In this document: one piece after another, positions 28,301-43,300 of the stretch
How positions within the stretch are numbered: the stretch's first letter is position 1
How the letters are laid out: every line of letters begins with the position of its first letter
Assembly: GCF_032854445.1 (NCBI RefSeq)
Contig: NC_088306.1
Span: 15,307,386 to 15,371,385 of the forward strand
Direction: 5' to 3'
Source of the DNA: Liolophura sinensis
Taxonomy: Eukaryota; Mollusca; Polyplacophora; Chitonida; Chitonidae
Length of the DNA stretch: 64,000 nucleotides
The notes under the pieces: generated by a model
Database searches by the model: none
Seen by the model: the letters and a program-made list of their open reading frames with translations, nothing else
What the model was told of the DNA's origin: nothing
Made by a program: the position numbers and the translations under genes

Positions 28301-31300
28301 TGGATTCATATAGTACATCACAATTGATTGTACATGTATATTTGCTGATAAATTTTGAGGATTATCACTGTAATAAGTTTGTGTTGCATAGCTATTTGGT
28401 TGTGAAGGGCAAATAATTATCTAAAAGATAATACCCCAGTTAACATTCAAATTACCTGTCTTGAATGGTTGGCACTTCACAGAGCATCCAAAAGTTTTGT
28501 CTTAGTTGAAACATTGATATCATTGGCCCTTAGAGATAGAGCAAAACCACCCAAAAACTCGTCCACAGTTCGGACATTCATTATCACATCATTTGCACTA
28601 TAAAGCCAAATCACGCCAATGCTGAGTGCTTCTGTCAAAGTTGAGACAATTCATATGACTGGCACTACGTAGCTCAATCATTCAAAAGTTTGAAAATATG
28701 AGACATTCATATGATTGGTACTGTTTGGCAAAATCATACACGTTTCTACCACAGTCGAGACATTCATATGACTGGCACTACGTAGCTCAATCATTCAAAA
28801 GTTTGAAAAATTGAGACATTCATATGATTGGTACTGTTTGGCAAAATCATACATGTTTCTACCACAGTCGAGACATTCATATGAATGGCACTGTAGAGCA
28901 GATTCATTCAAAAGGTTCTTCCACAATTGGGACATTCATATAATCAGTTTGTTCTAATTCACAAGATCATGCAAAAGTTTTGTCATGTACAGCTTAGAAA
29001 TTCATATGATTGGCACTATATACAGAGCAAAATCATCCAAAAGTTTGTACATTGATATTATTGGCACTATAAAAGTCCGCCAAAAGTTTTGGCACGTGTG
29101 AGACATTCATATGATTGGCACTGAACATAAGGCAGTGTGAGTCATTCAAATTTTTATCATGTGCATGCCACAGTTAAGATATTAATGTTGATTGGCACTT
29201 GTAATAAACACATTGATCCCAAAAAACAAACGGACTTGACATTGAAGACTTGAGTGATTTAAAGATCGATTGTATCGCTTTATTTTTTTTTTTGAGGAAT
29301 AAGAGACACACGAGATCCCTGGTACAAAAAAAAAAGGAAGTTTGCTTTTGCCAATACAGGAGGATTTCAGAAGTTTGACAAGGATTTGGGATGGGGATTT
29401 GAATGGTTTCAAGTTGCCTTATCTGGAATTGCAGTTCAATCCTGGTCATCTGACATGTCTGCCTCTGGTGATAACATGTTCTTTTTTTTTTTTTTTTTTT
29501 TTCATTGCTCAAGTGTTTTATGATGGATGAATCTAATCACTGTGCAGGCGTGATGCTTTTTTCCCTCCCTCACTTCCATATCACAGCACTATTGATCCAT
29601 CCATCCAACAAAAGCATCGAATATCCTGTTGTTAAATCAGGAAAACTACTTCCTTTTTCCTGCTTTATGACATCCGAAAACTATCCAATAGAGACCTCTT
29701 GGCAAAAAGCTCTTGCAATTTTGCTGCTGATGAAGAAATAAAATGCAGATGCTGACAGTTATGTTTCATGTTTTCTGTGTTGTGGGATTATTTTGTATTA
29801 CAGGAGCTGTATATGGAAAAGACAAAGTTTTGTGTTGTTTTCATCTTAAATTGCTGGGTTTTTTTTTCATACAACAATTAGCTCTACAACTTCTACAACA
29901 TCTAAATTCAGCTGAAGAAACCAATGTTATTAAACCTGACTAGAAGAAAAAAACTGAGGACAAATTTATAGCTAATGATTGACAGTTAATGCATACGTGT
30001 ATGATAATGATCTGGTCATCTTTGTATTGTACATCATTGTACAATTTTTAAAGAATTTATGAAATCAGTTAATGGATTGGGAGAGTATGGAATTAAAAAA
30101 GGGCGCAAAGGAAAAAAGACAGATTGTTAATTGAAAATGCATGTACAGGTATAGTACTAAAGGCAGCTATAATAATTTATGGCATCATGTATACCTGAAT
30201 TGTGCGGTTAAAGCTGACAGTTTAAATGTAAGCTGTGTGACGATTTATGCTGACCGTTTAAGCTGACCACAAAGCCTTAAGAGGCATAGAGACCACTTAG
30301 AGGTTGTACAGCTTCTGACACTGAGCGATGCTCTGAGCATTCACCACAATATGGCTTTATATATGTATATAAAGGGTTAAAGATGATCTTCTTGTTACGA
30401 GGGCTTGACATGCGACTCACACGTGCTGAAATGAGGCCATGTGCCTGGGGAAAACCTAACTTCATATTGACTATATATTTATATCAAATAGGAAAATTGT
30501 TAGACATTTATCCTGTAATACTGAAGCATGTGTTCAATACACTGTTCCACAGTTAGTATATATACATTCATGCACAAGATTCACGGTGTACCAGACTATA
30601 GTATATTTGTATGCATATATCTGGGAAATGGAAAACTGGAGCTAGTATACTGTTTATATATAATTTTATTGAACACAAAATGCTTTTAAACTGAAGCACT
30701 GTTTTTAAGCTGATATTATTTCTCCCTATCTTCTGGAGGATACACATTCTGAAAGCATTATGAAATCAGTCTACCGTATATTATTTCATAGATTGCATTA
30801 TCCTTCATCCATGGAATAATAAACATGCAGCTGTGATAGCAAGTGAAGTTGTATCCGGAGACATTGCATAGGCGTCAAACAGTGTTTTCAGAGAACATTG
30901 CAATGGTTTGAAATAATGTATTGGACTGGAATATTGCATACATGTAGGTGTCCGACAGTGTTGTCATCCAACATCACATGTGTTAAACAGTATTTGTTTT
31001 AACAATGTTGTTACAGAACATTGCATACATGTAGTGTCAGACAATATTGTCACAGAACATTGCATACATGTAGTGTCAGGCAATGTTGTCACAGAACATT
31101 GCATACATGTAGTGTCAGGCAATGTAGCCACAGAACATTGCATACATGTTGTGTCAGGCAATGTCATGGAACATTGTGTACATATAGTGTCAGGCAATGT
31201 TGTCACAGAACATTGCATACATGTAGTGTCAGACAATGTTGTCACAGAACATTGCATACATGTAGTGTTAGACAATGTTGTCACAGAACATTGCATACAT

Positions 31301-34300
31301 GTAGTGTCAGACAATGTTGTCACAGAACAGTGTGTACATGTAGTGTCAAACAATGTTGTCACAGAACATTGCATACATGTAGTGTTAGACAATGTTGTCA
31401 CAGAACAGTATGTACATGTAGTGTCAGACAATGTTGTCACAGAACATTGCATACATGTAGTGTCAGACAATGTTGTCACAGAACATTACATACATGTAGT
31501 ATTAGACAATGTTGTCACAGAACAGTGTGTACATGTAGTGTCAGACAATGTTGTCACGGAATATTGTATAGGCCTCATTCTTTGTGATGCATTTAAGTGC
31601 CAAGCAATAGATCACTACGTATGTACTCATCTCTGCATAGTCATCAGCATTTGTAATTATAAAGGTCAATAGTTGAAGAATAAGACAGACTAAGTATAAT
31701 TGTCCTGCCAGCAATCTTACATTGGAGTATAACAGTACATATTCCCCTCATCACCCCACCCCCATCCCCTCTCCCACCCCCCTCATCACCCCACCCCCAT
31801 CCCCTCTCCCACCCTTTGCACTCTCATTCACCCATGTATATACACAGCCAGTCTGCTTCCAGTTTGTTCTTTTTTTCTCAGCACTTTTGACATTTTCCCA
31901 GGCACACTTGCTTGACTCTGAACTGGAGGGGACTGGAATATACAAATATAACCACTAACACTTAAGGGATGCCAATCTAAATAATTGTATGATTCAGGGT
32001 AGCTTTGTACTTATGTGTTCATTCAAGAAATACTTATAGTTAGAGCACTTACAAGTGCCTTTCTCAAGAGAACAATAGTCTGCATTATTTACTGACGAAT
32101 GCCTGTAATGTTCACATACATGTTTCCCTTTAGGAAAGTTCTGCAAACTGGTCATACATATTTTTCAAGAAATGTATTAATTATGCAGGTTGCTGACACG
32201 TTGTTATAGTACACGTGAGTTCCGAGAAAGACAACAAATGATGGCATGGCTTAATCTACGCGTATTTTATACATTAACTCAGAAGGATTAATTACTAGGA
32301 TGGATATTTGTATCAGTCTACATAAAAAGTCAGTCTGTTTGGATTCTACAGTGTATGGGTTATATGTGTTGACTTGGGAATATCGTGAAGAATTGAGTAT
32401 TTATATGTATCTTGACTTTTCTTCTCTTTGCAGTTTTTAAAAGCTCTCGCACAGAATATGATAACACCAGTCAGAAAATATTACCCTATTCTTTTGACTT
32501 GTGTTATATGTGGCCCTGTAATATGTGCTTATGAATAGTTTAGTTCTGTACTTTTTGGGCAAACATTTAATACTGTAATTCATTAACCTTTTCACACATT
32601 TGCAATGTGTTTATTGGAGTGTATTCTGAAGGCAGTATTCTATGTATGATGATAATACTACACGTCCTGAAATTGGCCAAGGTGACCGGTGTAATTTTGT
32701 CTCCAAAATGAAGTTAAAAATGAGCATGAATTGCTCTGAGAGTTGTTCTTTAATATGTGCAAAGATTGCATTGCGTGTTTATACTCAGATTCAGTTGGTG
32801 TAAATACTCATTGTCAGAGCTGACAAAATTTGATGAAATGTCAGCCCAGAACAGTGAATGGGTTTTGCCTTTCTCTGTATCCCTTTCTTGTTCATCTCTT
32901 TTTTGGGGGGGGGGGGGGGGAGGGTGTATTCTACATTTTGACCTGACCACTTGTCTTTCGTTGAGCTTGAGGGTACAACACAGATCTCACCCTACGACTA
33001 ACGAGTGTTAAGGTGCAGTACCGTACTTTTTTCACATTAATTATTCATGGTGTTGGTAAAAAGGGATGATTCATCGTGTTGTGTGCTGATTGCTGACAGA
33101 CAGACTGAGATGGTCATTGCAGATGCTGTCTGGCATCGGTACCAGGGGGCTTACCATGCATGCTGTGGTCCTTGCAACACAACACAACACAGCATAGCAG
33201 TTCCTATAGACTATACTGCTGTTGTATCAGCAAGGTTTTCTTCAGTCCATAATGCATATAGTTTGCTTTCTTTAAGTCCAGTGTGCCTTCATAGTGCTGC
33301 TGTGAAGAGTTTTTGGAGTTGGGATTGTGGATTTAAAGTGATTCAGTGATGTGCTACAAAAAAATGTGTCTTTATCTACATGAAACTGTTAGTGTGGGTC
33401 ATATTTGTTTTCTCTTGTCACCAGGGATAATTCTTCTACAACATGTGGATTGATACTACAGTGAAGGTTTTTGGAGACTAATTGTCCGTGAGAGGTTGGA
33501 AACATGGATGAAAATTCATCTAATTTTAAGCCAAAAATGCATTGGTTTCCTAACGCAACCAGATGTAAGTGTTGTATACATGAAGTCTGAAGCATTCATC
33601 ATTCTCTACCTGGATTGTCTACTTGTGAAGGTTTAATTGATAGGAAGTGGAATTCTTGAGAGGTGGGAACCATGGATTTCTGAAGTTGTTATGCCAGATT
33701 GTGTTGTCACTGGTCCTTGATCTTCATCATGCTTTTCCTGGATTGTCACTGAATTTGAAAGCTGTTAGGAAGCGCTATCATAGTGAGATTGATAGCTGGA
33801 TATTGTTATTTGTGAAATTATCAGACTAGATTGTGTTAGTTTTTCTCTTGACACCTGTGCAATTCTTGCACACCTGAAATCTTTGATCTTTAGCATTTTC
33901 TACCTGGATTGATATTTAAGGGTTTATGAGAAGTGTGATCCTTGTGTCAGGTTAGAATGGCATAGATGGGAATTCCAGTTATAATTATGACTGGAAGGAC
34001 CTTGTGATGATTAAACAGTGGATACATGTAAGGATTTATACTTTATTCAACAGTCTACTGCTATGAATATGATCTCTTTCCAATACTGATCAAAATTATC
34101 AGCAAAGAGTACCTTATAGCTGATCATTGTTTTTTCTTTGTTCAGTGTTTTCCCATTTTTGGTGGCCTTCTTTTTTGGGATGCTGATATTATATTTCGTT
34201 TATATTTCTAGGATAAAAATACAAAAATATAATCTCAGTCCAGTCTAGAAGACCTATTCTTACCTACGTTACGACATTGTCCAAAAAAAAGAAGAAAAAC

Positions 34301-37300
34301 CAATACGAAGCAACTTATAAGTACAAATGAGCATGATTATATATATAATACAGCTTAAAGGCAAGTGAAGATACTAACTATTAGTTGATTTCATCCAAAA
34401 TAAACAAGAATTTCAATTTTATGCACCATTTTTACTATACAGTCAACAGATCATGTGTCTTCCATGTGGTACATTGATTTTGAATTCTCGGTCTTTTTTG
34501 TATACAAAGTATACAAAGCTTCTGGGTGTAACGAATGATTATTTTCCTGCGAGAAACAAATTGAGAATCAGTGTAAACTTACATCATCCAAGCTCAAATC
34601 AGAAAATATTTACCACACCATGCCAGGATTTTGTTTTATAATGGTGATTTACTACCATTGAGGGATTACTGTTGCACAATATGGGGCAGAGACTCTAACG
34701 AATCACGTAAATGTATGCTACACCTCCAGAAATGTGCAGCACGGATAATTTGAAATGCACAGTACTTGACACCAAGTCAAGAACTGTTCAGAATCTCAAA
34801 ATGCATGACAATATATGAAAGAATCATGTTGCATAAAACTGTGCACCTATTATTATTATTATTATGATTATGATTATGATTATTATTATTTTATTATGAT
34901 TATTATTATTAACGTTTACCTCTGCCCATCCTACATGCATATCGGTTGGGCATAAAAAAATGTGCCATTCTCGAGATATTGACACTCAATATCTCCGAAA
35001 CCCTCTTACGTCAGCTTCTAAAAATTTACACACTCAAAAGCAATTATGTCCTAAGTATACAGACCAGATTTCAATTTTGTCCTGTAAGATTTCTGTTTGT
35101 GGGACCAAAGTCAAAATAGAGTCAAAAACACATGGTCTGGACATTTGAAAATGATGTTCTACCTTGTTTTACTTAAAAAGGTGATCAATTCCTTGTCTGT
35201 CGCAGAAAAAGACATCTTGCATTGATGTTGATGTTTATTGCATTGCTCTTCTAACAACCCGTTAGCCAGCGTACTAGCGAGTGTGTAAGCTTGATTCAGT
35301 TCTCTTGAGTAGGTGATTGGACGGTGGTCAAATTCGTAAAAAATAGATACAACGATTCGCCCGTGAGTTGAAAAATCTTGAGCTCCACAGATTAAACTGT
35401 TATTAATCCATCTTAAAGTCACTATGATGCGGTAATTTTATAGCCTGTGAAATATTGTATGATTTTTACCCATGGCAAGCAGTTTTGTTTCTCTCTGTCC
35501 CTGGGTAAGTCGGTCGGTCAGATTTTTGCCAGTTGCTGTCTTTTAACATTGGCTATATATTCGCTGAACAAGAGGCCTGGGTGCAAGATGATATAGACTG
35601 TAGAGATCGAATGCAGCTTAGCTGTCACGGATTTGTTATTCCTGGGATGTTAAACAAGAGGTGTATATGTTTGCGGAATTTTCTGAGAAGCTTTATGCAC
35701 CTCAGTGTTTGGCCTTGTAAATTTAAGTCTAAAATTATGATAGGATTTCACTGTTATAAATGCTAGGATTAAACTAGCTTCATAAGATTTCATCTGCTAA
35801 TAAATGTTGCATTTTAGTGTATCAGTTGTGCTATAGATGGTAAAACTTCTGTTCCATGTCCAACATATGCCCATTTTTATATGCATACTTTCCACGTCAT
35901 GACCTAGATTAGTTGCGTGACTGCCAGCGATTTCTCAAAAAACTTGCATTGTGCAGGAGTTAAATTTTTTTTATTGCAGAGGAGAAAGCTTTTTAGTATC
36001 CTATCAGGATATGCAGAATGTCTGACTGCAACTCGTCTTCAGTTTGAAATCTCGTGGAAATTGGCGAATTATTGATCAAGTTGCTGGGTTTCCGAGAATT
36101 CTGCTGTTCAGTTCAGTCATTGAAATCACTTGGGGCTGTTGGAATCACCGCTGTCTGGCAGCTGAATCTTGCATTGGGCTAGGTTTTGTTGCATCATTTA
36201 TGAAGGATTTATTCCAACGCTGTCAACTGCACAGTTGTCAATGCCTTTTCATAAAAGACGGCCAACTCAGTGCCTACGTATACTATATGTATAATATGTG
36301 TTTCTGTGCTTGCTTAGGCTTCTCGAAATTCTCTATAATAGTTACGGTACACACAGCTTTCAATATTTGTGGTACTTTGTTATTCAACACTTCTGCACAA
36401 AGCCGAACAGGAAATGTTAATTTGAAGCTGTCGATCTGTCTGTCATGTTTTGGTTTACAAGTAGTAACTGCTCCAAGTTTTTGTCTGATTTTGATGAAAT
36501 TTCGTCTGCAGGTCAAGTATGCTGAAACACTGATGTAAGCATGAAATCCAGTCTAATCTGTGCATAATTTTTTGCAGATTTTGATGAATTTTTTAATTCT
36601 TTAATTTTTTTTAATTTTTTGTTGGAATCCATGCAATAATTATACAGCTCCAATTTTACATACAGGTTCATTGTGTTGAACGTCAGGTCAAGGTCAAAAA
36701 CTAGCTGGATACTCGCATAACTTAATCTAATTTTCATATTGTTAACGGCCTCTTCTGATTTTTGGTTTCCCGTGTAGATGTCAAGTTTAAAAAGAAACAT
36801 GCTCAAAGCACAGGTATTGCACACATGTATTTAGCTTGATACAAATTCTCTGAATTTGCTTCTTTGTGTTGCTTTAATTTGTTTCAGTATCTTGTCAAGA
36901 ATAGGTATCTGAAAAATTCATGGATTGCATTTGGAAGCTGTGAAAGATACTTCTATAGATTCCTTCATTTTGTGTAACAGTGCATGCAGGGACGCTGAGT
37001 GAGAGGTCAGTTTAACGCGTTGTTCAGTAAGATCAGTTTACCAGAGGAAGTGTGGGGACATGTAACATTTAACCGACCACAGATTGATCCAACAACCACA
37101 TGGGCAGATATTGCGTGATCTGCATCAATGTTTAACCACTGCTGGATCAATTTCCCCGACCCCATGGGGGTTTGTTGCATTGATTTTAGCATAGTTTTTA
37201 AGGGTCTTCTGCTGAGTTCGTGCATGTGACTGGATTAAGGCTTCACTAGGGGTCATCTGTAATTTACCAGTTACAGGTTTGAAATGGTGGATGGATTTTT

Positions 37301-40300
37301 GTGTACTTTATTATACATTTGTGTAAAACCTTTGATTTTGAGAAAACACATCTAACTCTTGGTATTCACATTAATACCACACAGTTTTCATTGTCACAGA
37401 TTATGACACAGTTCTCATCATCACAGTTTATCAGTTTCCATCATCACAGTTTATTACAGTTTTCATCATCACAGTTTCCATCATCACAGTTTATCACACA
37501 TTTTTCATCATCACAGTTTTCATCATCTAAGTTTTTCACACAGTTTTAGTGTCGGGATAAAGATGCGACAGTGTCCAAATACGAAACCCAGATTGTACAC
37601 TTTTTGTACAAGTGGTACGTAACAGTAGTTACATGGTTACTCAGTGATAGGATAGGCAAATATATGGTGTCAATATGAGGATTATTGACACCGCATATTT
37701 GTGTATCATATCACTGAGTACCCATGTAACGAATTTATCCTGCAAAGATCCATCAATTCAGTGCAGAAGACCGATGGTGATTTATAGGTGAATCGCTTCA
37801 GCGATGTGACCATTGTATGCACAACCCAACAAAGGTAGATGACCTACTCTGCAGACACATTTGACGTCGTCTGCAGGATTCGGGAATATATCTGTACCCC
37901 ATGTGACCATTGTTGTCCAATGAAAAGCGGAGTATTTTGTCTGATGTGGGATAATGTATGTTATTGTTGCTGTCTGGCTTATCCCTGCATGTACACATAT
38001 ATTTACATGTGAAGTTTACATACATCCATTTCATGTGATAATTATCTATGGAGTAAGAAGGTCGACACACATGTGCAAGTATGTAATGGTTGTTTGGTCA
38101 GTTTGGTTTGGTTGAACTCATTGTGTTATCTAACTGCCCTCTAACTGTTATCTAGCAGTTATGACAGTGTCACTGGTTGGGGTTTTGGTTGGGTGGGTGG
38201 GGGAGGAGGAAGGGGAAGACTTGGACAAGATGTTGGTTGTACTGGTACCCTTGATTGTTCTCCATTACCCTATTGTTTGTGAGCGCTGACACTGTTCCTC
38301 AGGTGAGCACTGTTCTTTGCTGAGTTGAACATTGTTGACCGTGTACAAGTATAGTGATTGTGTTTTCAGGTTCATGTACCTAGGAATTTTGAGCTGAAGA
38401 TTTGGGAAAGCTTTGAATGGATGACCATGCATCAGTAGTGTTGTGGTGAGCTTTAATTGAGCCTGAGAGTTGGGTTTCCTGGTTGTTGTTAATTTTATTA
38501 TTACCTGAGTAAATAAACCTTACTAAAAGTTTAGCTTTGTGTTTCAGTCCTGATTGGCCGTTCTGGTGTGAATGAACTTTGAACCATATCACACAGCCTC
38601 CAGATTGGCTCCTTTTTGTCTGAGTGAGCATTGGTCGCTTGTGTCTAGCTCACCGATTGGCTAAATCTATTAGCCTGATTTGACATTGGCCCTCAGTGTG
38701 AACTCTGAACCATCTCTCCAGCTTCATGATTGGATCTCCAGGTCTCAGTGAATTTTGGGCCCTTGTGTCAAACTCTTCCATTGGCTTACATCAGCCTGAT
38801 TTGACCTTTGCCCTCAGCGTGACAGAACTGTCACATCATGCAGTAGCTGGTTGGAATGACTTCTCTAGCTGTGTGATTTACATTTACTTAATACCCAGTA
38901 CATACAGTATACACTATCAGTAAGGGGGTGACTTACTGGTACACAGGCTGTGTTGATAATTGATAACAACTGGGGGAACCTGATGTAACAGTCCTCAGAC
39001 TTCAAGCCTCTTCAACAGACCTGAGGGGGGCTGAGGGACATATATCTGGGGTACAGGGGCATATGTGCCACGTTTTTCTGCTGCTACTGGTCGTGCTGTG
39101 AATTGCTCAGTGTGACATGGGACTGCAACATCAACATGATCCTAGAGAGAGGATGGATACCAGCGTGGAAGACTTAGACCTTGATTTCTCGGTAAAACTC
39201 AACCCTGACATGTTACATGCATACTTAATACCCTATGGAGTCGTATACTGCCTTACTGCCCCAAATCTTGTTAAATGTTATGTGTATGCTGTTGGTTTTG
39301 TATGTCTACAGTGTGTATTTGTAAAATTGTATTGGTCATTTGGTTTGAGGTTTTATTGTCCAAATTAAATGTGTTCACATTAAATACTGTTCAGCTTTAT
39401 TTTCAGTTATATGTACCATGAATACCTATTTGAAAAAGTACATCTGTGTTAATTGCATAGCTATATAGGTGTGTATCTGTGAAGGCATGGTCACAGAAAG
39501 ATGAGGATCTACAAGTATGAGTGAGCGAGTGCTAGGGGTCTACAAATATGACACGTGTACATGTATGTACAAGTGAGATATATGGAAGTTTTGTTAAAAA
39601 GAAGGGTCTTAGTCACATGTAAGGTACATGTGTCGAAGAGATTTTGTTTACTTTTTATACTTCCCAAAACTTTGCTGATGCTAATTTCAACTTAACCGTG
39701 GGGAATGAGTTCTGTAATACCAGTGATAAATTTTGCACTGGTACACATATATAAACACACATTTACACGTATATAAACACACATGTACACGTATATAAAC
39801 ACACATGTACACGTATATAAACACACATGTACACGTATATAAACATACATGTACACGTATATATAAACACACATGTACATCATTTTATTTCAAGCATTGT
39901 GCATGTACATATTCTGGTGCCTTTTTATCAGCAAACTACATTATTCAATATCTGTGTTTAAATACAAACAGATTTGTTCATTATGTGCAATAAAACAATT
40001 TGCATCCAAATTTCCCCTGGGGTCAAAATTTCACTTTAATAATTCAGATCTATCCACGTCCCCATGTGTTAATTACAATATAGATTTGAAGTACATGTAA
40101 ATGTTGGCCTCATTCCCAGGTTGTCCATTTTTTTGTCCAATCAGATTATTGCTTCCATATTTATGGAAATGAAAGCAAGTTCTCTTGACATCACGCGTTT
40201 GTGTTATAATTCTGATTCTGAATTCTGACCATTCTGATTGACATTAAGGATGGCCATCGATCTTATAAAGACTTGGATCATAGTACGTAAGGGCTAGGAG

Positions 40301-43300
40301 TAAACAGGTAGGGTCAAAATGTTCAGTATTTCCAGCTATTCAAAGTGTGCATTAAAATTTATTTATACCAAGATAGAACATTATGGAAGTGATTAAAACA
40401 TAACAAACAGTGATGTATTAGTCTAAAATTAGCAATATCAGCATGATACCAAGTTATCTTTATGATGACCTGGGCACAATTTGAGGCCATGATGTTTACT
40501 TTAAGCCCTTAAAACCAGTGAATAACAAAACATTTTGACTTCTGATAAAGGTATGTGTTTGGGTACATGTACATGTGCGTGTAGTATTAAAGCATGAAGT
40601 TGACATAATTCAGTGTGTATACTGACCAACAGACAACTTCATCAGACTTTATTGTGAGATTGTGTGTAGACTGATGATATTGTATGGAAATTCCACATGG
40701 GCAGAAGCATCAACAGATAAGGGTACAGATGTGGGTAGGGGATTAGTGGGTTATGTAATGTTCCCCCAAATAAGAGCCTGTGGCCATGTTGGTCTTCAAT
40801 GTGCATGTATGATGTAATATTGTAGCAACAGGTATGATGTAATATTGTACCATCTGTTGCTATGGGCTGTTGTAGGGACTGAAATGTGCAGATTGATACA
40901 TAGGTAAATGTCCATTTGTCAAGAAGATACTTTGTTTAGGGGCCTCCGTGGTTCAGTTGGTTAGCTCACTAGCGCAAAGGAGCCTCTCACCAATGCGGTC
41001 GCTGTGAGTTCAAGTCCAGCTCATGCTGGCTTCCTCTCCGGCCGTTCATGGGAATGTCTGCCAGCAACCTGCCGATGGTCATGGGTTTTCCTCCAGGCTG
41101 TGCCTGGTTTCCTCCCACCATAATGCTGGCCACAATCGTATAAGTGAAATATTCTTGAGTACAGCATAAAACACCAATTAAAAACAAATAAATCAAATAA
41201 ATACTTTGTTTAGAAAATGCTTGCATGTGATTTCATCATATACTAATCCTTCTCATTTTTATGACATATATTATTAGTGCTGAGAGCAAACAGTTGCATT
41301 TCTCTCCCAGTTTTGGGGAAAAATAAATATATGAATATGTTGTTCATTAGATAGACTATGTGAAAAAAAGTCTAACTATTCCTCTTACAATTACATGTAT
41401 ATTGGTATTAAATATAACTATTTAAACAGTTTATATTAATCATTATAAGCAGCATTGATCTTGCTAGCTCTGTAAGTCGTAAATTAGTTAATTGGCATGT
41501 TTAAGTTAATGTGTGTTTCAGTTATTGATAGTGGGTTTCCTCTAGGCTCTGCGTGGTTTCCTTCCACCATAATGCTGGCTTCTGTAATGTAAATGAAATA
41601 TTCTTGAGTACGGCATAAAACACCAAATAAATAAATAAATCAATTTTTGACAGGTTGAGAAGGTGATTCTGTTTAGACTGATGAAAGTGTAGCTTTCATG
41701 AAGCCTTAGTGGTTGTGCTGGAATCAGCTGGAAATGCAAATATATACGAAATGTGTGAAGATTTGACTAATGACCATAGCTTTAAATTAGAATCCTGCAA
41801 CCATCTCATAGCATCAGAAGTTCATTACCAAGAAGTAAGCTAGTCCCCACGGCACTTTACACTTTTCTTTGATCTTAAACACATTATGTAATGTACCTGT
41901 GCAGCCATGTATTTTCTCTCTCTCTCTCTCTCTCTCTTGTGCAGCAAACCTTTGAGAAATGGCTGTTGCGTGATGGGTTTCAACCGAGATTGTGTTGAAA
42001 TACATCTTAAAAAATTACGACAACGGAAGGTTTTGTAAAAGGACAACAATGTCTTTGATAGCAATTGTTTGATAGTTTTTTGTTAAATAGCAACCTGCAG
42101 ATGGTCATGCTCTGTTTCCCCCCATCATAATGATGTCTGCCTTTATAGGTGAAACACTTCATTACGGTAGTAATCAACTATACCACCAATCAAATAAGCA
42201 TATAAGTTCATTTGTTAAATGATGATTTGCATTGCTGTTTTAAACAATTTGATTACATGTTTTGTGAACATCATGGGTTGAAGTTAACTACAAAATGCTA
42301 CTAACCAATATTAGTAATATATTTGTTTATATATATATTAGTTCTGTCACTGCCCAGTGGGACCAGTGCTTGTTTAACTCTGCTGACCAACCACAGTTTC
42401 GTTGGCTGTGACCAGCAGACCAGTGGTAATTTTGATCCCTGGGACATGTAAAATAATTGATCATCAAAACACATTGATTTACTATATACATGTATGTATG
42501 CACTGAACTTTCTTGTATGCACTAAAGGTTTGTGTACATGGTTTCCATTACCGCATAGTTTGGTAACGTACTCTATCTTTGTTTCTCAAATGCCAGCTGA
42601 GAGTATTTCAGTTTTCTGAGAGTATTTCAGATGCTCCTGCAACATCAGTAGAATTTTTAGGTTTTTTGAAGGTAAATTCGCTATACACATAGGATGACAG
42701 TGTCATAATAAGTTTCATTTGTACCCTAATTCCTCAACTTTTTCGCAAATTTAAGTGGCATTTATACACATTTTTAATTTGCTTTCAGAGAGAAAAACTG
42801 CATTATTTGGATTGACCAATTTCAGGACTTCACAAAAAGTATTATTTTATCAGTCTATGCAGAATAATGTTCAGAATATGCTTGAATAAACACATTGTAA
42901 ACATGCGAAAAAAATTGAATAATTACCATATATCTGTGTATGTGTTTGAGTTATGTGCCCATGCACATGCATGTAATAAGTGCAAGTGCACTGTGCATAT
43001 ACACACATATATACATGTACATACCTGTTATCTTCAAGAATTAAGTAGTTAGGGACAAAGTACACTCAGCATTTGATAATCTGGTCCACTGTTTATTGTG
43101 GACTAACTTTGACATGTTCATATGTTCACCGATGTCACTTGCGTATAGCATTATCGTGTACCTGCAAACGTGGACGGCTGACAGGTGATATGGTAATTAT
43201 GATTATGTGTTACGCTAAATATTCTCTAAGCTCATATAATAGGTATAGGGTGTTCCAAGATGACTCTTTTTTCAACAAATGAGCGCCTGCAAGTTTTATT

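Noticed and set aside
31005-31560. AGAACA words as nuclear-receptor half-sites
   Set aside because: They recur only because the unit does. Correct spacing for a palindromic receptor element is absent.
31005-31570. CRISPR-like array
   Set aside because: The units are contiguous, with no unique spacers, and the DNA is eukaryotic.
30980-31672. 230-codon plus-strand ORF (and 171-codon minus-strand ORF) as a repeat protein
   Set aside because: Both are read-throughs of the 39-bp array. Openness on both strands and in two plus frames is explained by the period being a multiple of three.
33504-33564. [18 protein letters not shown] segment ending at GAT|GTAAGT as a first exon
   Set aside because: The phase is 1, which cannot join exon C in frame, and it lies in a degenerate repeat-like stretch (33420-33960).
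35472-35504. another ATG-to-donor segment ([11 protein letters not shown] then GTAAGT) as an alternative first exon
   Set aside because: Phase 0 fits, but the peptide is neither acidic nor bounded by a clear upstream stop. Segments this short ending in GTAAGT are expected by chance in 33 kb.
36044-36538. 164-codon ORF as a gene
   Set aside because: Cys- and Leu-rich translation with no domain, no homology I recognise and no supporting splice sites. Open by chance.
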